DNA from: Polytrichum commune | Lineage: Eukaryota; Streptophyta; Polytrichopsida; Polytrichales; Polytrichaceae | DNA length: 60,000 bases | Assembly: GCA_950295325.1 (NCBI GenBank) | Contig: OX485803.1 | Span: 74,975,554-75,035,553 of the forward strand | Direction: 5' to 3' | Shown here: piece after piece, positions 55,723 through 60,000 of the stretch | Numbering within the stretch: position 1 is the stretch's first letter | Layout: each line of letters begins with the position of its first letter | Translations under genes and position numbers: made by a program | The notes under the pieces: generated by a model | Seen by the model: only the letters and a program-made list of their open reading frames with translations | Database searches by the model: none | What the model was told of the DNA's origin: nothing

Positions 55723-56178
55723 ACTCCGGCATTTATGGCTCATGTCTTGGTAAGGGATTTTACTACCACAAAATCCACGAGACAACCAAACTCCACTTTT
55801 TGTGGCACTGGATTGAAAAGCAAAAACTTGCTTTTCAATTTTGTGGATGAAAAAAACATGCTTCTTCAAAAATCGGGAAGACCTTGGAGGGGCCCATATC
55901 AAAAATCGCCGCGTTTTTTTCAAGATCTTATTGAATTGTTTACACCATCGAATGGACGCGTTGTTGATTTGACATGTTCCACTGGAGCTTCTATCCTAGC
56001 AACACGCGCATGTGGCACATCTTCTTGCATTTGGGGGTGATAATGACATGTTTGAGCACATATTGAAACCGCTTTTGGAAAACGTTTTGAAAGAGGGGTC
56101 ATCTAAGGAGAATATACAAGATCTCACAAAAGAAGATGATAACCTCTCAGATGAGGAGATGCTTGAATTTGAGTGTGA
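55723..56178 (+). pseudogene. Methyltransferase gene exon 6, motif I
   Basis: Acceptor TTTGTAG|ACTCCG. WRGPYQKSPRFFQDLIELFT followed by NGRVVDLTCSTGASILATRA corresponds to the 'KPxxLxxxlIxxxTxxGxxVLDPFxGSGTT' block of N6/N4 methyltransferases. One base is missing in the G run near 56035. The next frame continues GDNDMFEHILKPLLENVL and ends before GA|GTAAGT. Confidence 0.65.
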
Positions 56179-56286
56179 GTAAGTTTTAATACAATAAATT
56201 TTTATTCAATTCATTCGTTTCATTCAATTCATTGGTTCATTTTTATTTCTTCACATTATTTACATGTTTCATCGATTTGATTTCAG

Positions 56287-56539
56287 GAATACGATTGGAA
56301 AGAGGACATGTCTCCCGTTTTGGGCACATAGACAATTCCTACGAAGTCCAAGCCGTAGCCCGCGTCTCCCATCATATGCCGAGAATGTTGCAATTGCAAT
56401 GTTGAATCTCGAAGATTCGGATCCAAATGAAGAATCTTGCTATAGTTCCAAAATCAATTCGCAATGCAAAGGTGCTCGAATATATATAGATGACGAGGCA
56501 AAAGATAGTTTCATGTCTAGTGCTACTACTAATGAATAA
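56287..56539 (+). pseudogene. Methyltransferase gene exon 7, C-terminus
   Basis: Acceptor GATTTCAG|GAATAC completes the split GAG codon. It encodes a tail with NLEDSDPNEESC and ends SATTNE at TAA 56537-56539, 180 bp inside the MULE end. Confidence 0.55.
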
Positions 56540-56723
56540 ATTTTTGGACTTCATGTTGTTTATCCTTCTCAACCCTCTTATTACTAAACCCTAAAATCAT
56601 CATTTTTAAGGCCACAATTCCACGGTTATAGGATATTGGTGGCCCTATTACCAAAATTTTCATCTTCCTCACTGCTCATAAGTTACCGCTCATTGTTCAC
56701 CACTCATAAGATAGCACTCCCCC

Positions 56724-56734
56724 CCCGTCAAAGG
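56724..56734. repeat. MULE target-site duplication, right
   Basis: CCCGTCAAAGG, preceded by a C run that blurs the exact element end. Confidence 0.85.
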
Positions 56735-57157
56735 TGCATTGCATGCATAGTCTTGGAACTCCGTCTGGAGATTGAAGCAAGTCGCATCGGGACTATCATT
56801 TTCACATTCATTTTTGTTAAAGGGATGGTAAGATTCGTGCAAAATGAATGTGACTCGATCTTCTTTCTTCTCAAGGTCAATTACTACATAATCCCCTTGG
56901 GCCACTGCACACTCTACTGTTCACGATTTAAGTTTTAGCCACTTCTCCGCATCATCTATGTCCGTCTTAATTTGGTAGGCAAATCTAAGCACAAATATCT
57001 CTTTTTCGTCCTTCTCTACCAGTACTGTCCAATTATCTACAATGTCATCTTGTGGCTTGTAGTGGTTGTTGGGGCTAATGTCTTTGATATCTTCTGGCAG
57101 CGGAGGAATGAGAGCCTCTGCGAACATCTCAATTGCGGGTCTCTTTTTAGATGCCAT
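56724..57157 (-). pseudogene. Gene X exon a (N-terminus)
   Basis: ATG at 57157-57155 directly follows the acceptor TTTTTGCAG|ATGGC. It encodes MASKKRPAIEMFAEALIPPL, then a region rich in charged residues with GDYVVIDLEKKEDRVTFIL. An in-frame TGA sits at 56923-56921 and the same frame continues to the MULE target site. No domain is recognised in this part. Confidence 0.6.
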
Positions 57158-57216
57158 CTGCAAAAATAAGATAGACAACAAGTTAGTATTGTGGTCAATG
57201 GATACAGATCTTAATA

Positions 57217-57952
57217 TACGAACGCGCGTTCGTAAAGATTGCGTATTCTGTCAATTAGATATTGTATATCCAATTGAAAACGTCCAGTTGTAGTGAATAC
57301 GCATAGCGCGTACACTATATACTCAAATATTTGAAGAGGTTACGGACGCGCGTCCGTAACTCCTGCACATATAAGATAGAAAAGAATTTGCTTACTTATA
57401 TATGCATAGGTTACGGACGAGCGTCCGTAAACTTTGTAAATATTTTATATTTGTATATAATACTCTAGAAGTTACGGACGCGCGTCCGTAACCTCTGCAC
57501 ATATATGATAGAAAGGGATTTGGTATGATAGAAAGGGATGTGGTTTCTTAGAAAGGGATCTGCTTTCTTAGAAAAGGATCTGCTTTTTTAGAAAAATGAT
57601 ATGATTTCTTAGAAAAGGATCTGCTTTCTTATATTTGCTTTTCCTAGTTTACGGACGCGCGTTCGTAAACTTTTTAATATATTAAAAAGGTGAATTTTCA
57701 TCTCTAGAAGTTACGGACGCGCGTCCGTAACCTCTGCACATATACTATATAATGGATTCTCACTTTGTTTTGCCTAGTTTACGGACGCGCGCCCGTAATT
57801 AAACTTTGCAAATATTTTATGCTGGAGAAGTTCATCCTACTTAAATATCTGGAAGTTACGAACGCGCGTCCATAACCTCTGCACACATTGTGTGAGTGTC
57901 TTGTTTCTCACTCGCACAAATGTCCCTAAAATTTACGGACGCGCGTCCGTAA
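57217..57952. repeat. Palindrome array A: TTACGGACGCGCGTCCGTAA x 9
   Basis: Nine copies start at 57217 (TACGAACGCGCGTTCGTA form), 57340, 57411, 57472, 57649, 57711, 57779, 57856 and 57933. Most are perfect 20-bp palindromes and the others differ at one to four bases. Spacing is mostly 60-77 bp, with a 158-bp purine-rich microsatellite-like stretch between the fourth and fifth. All lie in the intron before the gene X start codon. Confidence 0.95.
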
Positions 57953-58029
57953 ACTTTAAGGAATTTCTTATTATTCTAAATTTAAATATTTGGGGTTGTT
58001 CCGTATTTTTCGGAGGCTTACCTTGGCTT

Positions 58030-58990
58030 CCAATATGGTTTTGATCAGCAAATCCGAATGCAATATGGCTCTGCACTGCAATACCAGACTCTGCAATCAA
58101 AAATTCAGAAAGTATTGAAATTGGAATCTCACTTGCTCTCAGTGTTGTTGCAGCTCGTATGTTTTCAAGCTAACCTTAAGCCCTAAACCACAACAACCAA
58201 AAAGTGCAATCATACAAAATGCAATTGCAATGTTATAGAAATTCTTACCTTTGTAGAATGTTTGCTCCTAAACCACAACTCTTCCTCGTGCTGCAGGTAC
58301 GACCAACTGCAAATTTACAATATAATTCAGGTTAGAAACCTCTAGTAATTAAATGTACACATGCATGATTCAATGAAACTGTTGTTGCATACTCTTTCAA
58401 TGCTCTCTAAGGAAATCATCTATGGAAGAACAACATTTAGAACTACTCCAATACAGTCTACAACAAGTTGCTCATAAATCATATTGAAACACTAACACCG
58501 ACCATGCACCACAAGTGAAAGGGAACTATTGATTTGTATGCAAAAAAACAATGAACTACAGATTGAAGCTACTCATTTTGAATTGTCAAAAACACATGCT
58601 TCAAGATGAAAGGGGGGGAAAACTACGCCAACCCTAAAATCTTGCAACAACTGAAAGTACTCCTAGAGCATCCTAATGGGCACCAGCACGCAAGAAACTT
58701 ACTCACGCTCTGCCTCCGCAATTGACCAGCAAGAATGGGTTCTGCAACAAGAATGAGAAGAGCAACAATAATGGGAGCAACAATAATGGGAAGGTAGAGC
58801 AGGAAGAGAAGAGCAGCAAGGGCATGAAGAGCAGTAAGAGAAGTAGGAGGTAAGAGAACTAAGAGAACTAAGTGTGTGAGGTAAGAGAACTAAGAGAAGA
58901 GCAGCAAGAGCACGAAGAGCAATGTGTGAAGAGAAGCAAGATAGTAGCAAAAGAAGGGCAACAACAGCACGAAACAAAAACGCGAAGAGG
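58030..58990 (-). other. Candidate 5' leader exons of gene X
   Basis: Segments with good splice borders lie upstream of the gene X ATG. One is about 58700-58990, ending GCGTGAG|TAAG. Another is 58249-58309, between TTTGCAG|TTGG and CAAAG|GTAAGA. A third is about 58030-58092, between TTGCAG|AGTC and CCAAG|GTAAGC. They hold no long frame. The first is a CT/CTT-rich low-complexity stretch in transcript sense. Many short leader exons would fit a transposon-type promoter. Confidence 0.35.
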
Positions 58991-59019
58991 AAGGCGAAGA
59001 GGAGCTGGTGCACTTTGAA

Positions 59020-59825
59020 ACCCTAAAACAAAAGAGGGCCTCCAAGTGTCCCGACCCCAAACGTCGCATCAACCTCGCGCCCAAACGCCACCTTAAACCC
59101 TTACGTGGCATAACCCTATTGGTACAACAAGTGGTATAGACTCATCTTTCTCAATAAACTAGTCTATTTGTGTGATTTATACTTAGTTCGTTGATGTTAT
59201 TATCATATGTCATAATAACATCTTATGTTTATGCCAAGGCAAGTTAAAAGTCACACTAAATCCATCTCTAAATATAAAATGAGACATCTCATTTGTAGCT
59301 TTGGCAAATAGGACCAACATTATTCGTTTGAGTGGTCTGTGGTTTGACTCCAAGAACGGATACCAAAAACACTTGCAAACCAAAAAATATTGAATTTCAA
59401 TGCTCAAAGTATGATAACCATCTAGGTTCAATAGTCAACATAATTGTAGGGACCTATATGACCATTTTATGAACATGAGAATCTTCACTATTGATAATGA
59501 GTGAAATAATCATACGAGCTCCATAAAGTATTCATTATTTTAGGAAACGTAAAAGTATTGAAATCAACGTAAGCGGGCTTTAAATTACTAGTACACTAAA
59601 TATTGTAAATAGTATCGCTTAATATTTAGTTGTTTGGAATGCTATAACTATTCATTGTATATTATGTCATTGTCAACAATTAAAACCCTTCAATAATAAT
59701 AAAAGAAAGCATTTTGTAACTCCAAACAATGAGAGAAACTAAATACCATTTGTAGTGTAGCATGTATGGAGGGGACTATATATTTCTTGTTGATTAACTT
59801 CAGTATAAGATTTGTTTCTTCTCAA
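59020..59825. other. Intergenic, repeat copy only
   Basis: Apart from the dispersed repeat at 59320-59525 nothing was recognised. I searched here and at 28.6-28.9 kb for terminal inverted repeats of an outer element and found none. Confidence 0.4.
59320..59525 (+). repeat. Dispersed repeat family, copy 10
   Basis: From 'cgtttgagtggtctgtggtt' through 'aacggataccaaaaacac' to 'catacgagctcc'. Confidence 0.65.
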
Positions 59826-60000
59826 AGGTGGGATTCAAATGCAATTGGGACAATATACCAATTGGCCACAAATTCTCATGAAACTTTGCCATGTCATACT
59901 TGTGGATCCCTCAGTTATCGCAATAAGTTGTGAAAGGGGATTTTCAAACCTAAATTATACTATCAAGAGCCACTTGCAAACTTCATTAAAGTTGGACACT
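59826..60000 (+). pseudogene. hAT transposase C-terminal dimerisation domain, partial
   Basis: A plus-strand frame reads WPQILMKLCHVILVDPSVIA then ISCERGFSNLNYTIKSHLQT and leaves the window. This is the hAT C-terminal signature (…LxVPxSSxxxERxFSxLNxIKxxLRxxL). No start or upstream catalytic region is visible, so it is a fragment or the last exon of a gene extending right. It is also the arrangement in some domesticated zinc-finger/hAT genes. Confidence 0.72.

Larger units (their letters stand above)
41269..56539 (+). pseudogene. ParB-like plus N6/N4 DNA-methyltransferase-like gene, MULE cargo
   Basis: Seven coding exons: 41269-41987, 42085-42274, 42380-about 42960, 43096-43738, 43829-44162 joined to 55620-55630, 55723-56178 and 56287-56539. 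The N-terminus is acidic/Lys-rich. IFFIWDGNHRFFA is the GxHR core of a ParB-like fold, preceded by a matching DITKLEADFFNGYRDGD segment. The C-terminus reads AVDLVFLQFPDGLDF where motif IV is expected, then SDDGVLIVFSA, then VVDLTCSTGASILATRACG as motif I. The order IV-then-I is that of beta-class methyltransferases, but QFPD replaces (D/S)PP(Y/W), so catalysis is doubtful. TAG stops interrupt exon 1 twice, frameshifts occur near 42930, 43150 and 56035, and a gypsy element splits exon 5. Confidence 0.62.
33992..56723. mobile_element. Mutator-like element with methyltransferase cargo
   Basis: The terminal inverted repeats share GCTATCTTATGAG and run into subterminal TGAGCAGTGAGCGGTGA-type repeats at both ends (33998-34075 and reverse at about 56660-56715). 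The flanks repeat CCCGTCAAAGG at 33981-33991 and 56724-56734. A 9-11 bp duplication is the Mutator hallmark. The element spans 22.7 kb, about 11.3 kb once the gypsy insertion is subtracted. It carries a transposase on the minus strand and a divergent ParB/methyltransferase-like gene on the plus strand, with palindrome arrays between. The extreme ends differ slightly (AGGGAA versus GGGGGAGT), so the outer limit is uncertain by a few bases. Confidence 0.85.
30629..57157 (-). pseudogene. Gene X: ParB-like plus DNA-methyltransferase-like protein, split by a 22.7-kb MULE
   Basis: Minus-strand gene whose coding exons I place at 57157-56724, 33991-33824, 33777-33121, 32988-31669 and 31426-30629. The first exon is cut by the MULE at 33992-56723. 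Both sides share CCTTTGACGGG in the same frame (PLTG), so excision of the MULE plus one TSD reopens the exon. Its domains are a ParB/DGQHR-like pocket (FYIVDGQHSVMAAKALL, exon 33777-33121), a 440-codon exon of unknown fold ending VYNVFGGTKFVYAAL, then MLGLQVNSFVEDTDYDD. Together the last two resemble methyltransferase motif I and its acidic ribose-binding strand. The tail is acidic and coiled, then FCP1. In-frame stops lie at 56923-56921, 33531-33529, 33351-33349, 31126-31124 and 30847-30845. It is probably a transposon gene rather than a host gene. Confidence 0.55.

Noticed and set aside
28937-59130. Terminal inverted repeats of an outer element enclosing gene X
   Set aside because: I compared 28.6-28.9 kb with 59.0-59.2 kb and saw no inverted similarity, so gene X being transposon-borne remains unproven.

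Overview
This is a window of nuclear DNA from a vascular plant with a repeat-rich genome. The evidence is a spliced MATE transporter with GT/AG introns, Ty3/gypsy LTR retrotransposons, MITEs of the PIF/Harbinger, hAT and Mutator types, a MULE transposase, AT-rich intergenic DNA and no bacterial-style gene packing. The long introns filled with minisatellites, and transposon genes that do not match the usual flowering-plant set, fit a fern, lycophyte or gymnosperm. That placement is inference.

Layout. 1-5 kb: the start of an unidentified minus-strand ORF running off the left edge, a four-unit 180-bp tandem repeat, and a decayed retrotransposon gag with two zinc knuckles. 9.7-17.5 kb (minus): an eight-exon MATE efflux gene that I could join at every splice site into an open frame of 534 codons plus stop. 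Its introns hold a Mutator-type MITE (9-bp TSD), a Tourist/Harbinger MITE (TAA TSD), a hAT MITE (8-bp TSD) and two minisatellites. 18-28.9 kb: repeats only, including a 1.23-kb PIF/Harbinger element with a transposase remnant and an inverted pair of about 1-kb repeats.

28.9-59 kb is the striking part: three nested layers. (1) An outer minus-strand gene ('gene X') has leader exons near 58-59 kb and coding exons at 57.16-56.72 kb, continuing at 33.99-30.63 kb. It carries a ParB-like DGQH motif, a DNA-methyltransferase-like motif I and, one base out of frame, an FCP1-like HAD phosphatase domain. (2) A Mutator-like element (33992-56723) sits inside a coding exon of gene X, flanked by the 11-bp duplication CCCGTCAAAGG. 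Removing it with one TSD copy restores the reading frame. It carries a two-exon transposase (GCM-type zinc finger, catalytic domain, SWIM finger) on the minus strand and, divergently, a second ParB-like/DNA-methyltransferase-like gene on the plus strand. (3) A young Ty3/gypsy element (44163-55614, 2121-bp LTRs that look identical, TSD GCCTC, one uninterrupted 2079-codon polyprotein) sits inside an exon of that methyltransferase gene.

Three families of long palindromes partition with these layers. TTACGGACGCGCGTCCGTAA occurs only in gene X introns. CCTGTGCGTTAACGCACAGG and GTTTGGGTCG-TT-CGACCCAAAC occur only inside the MULE, around its divergent promoters and in introns of both its genes. Two related ParB/methyltransferase-like genes, each with its own palindrome set in its non-coding DNA, suggest a transposon-borne sequence-specific DNA-modification or self-regulation system. 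The gene copies here carry premature stops and frameshifts, so this locus is a fossil of that system. Some methyltransferase motifs are weak, and the functional reading is inference.
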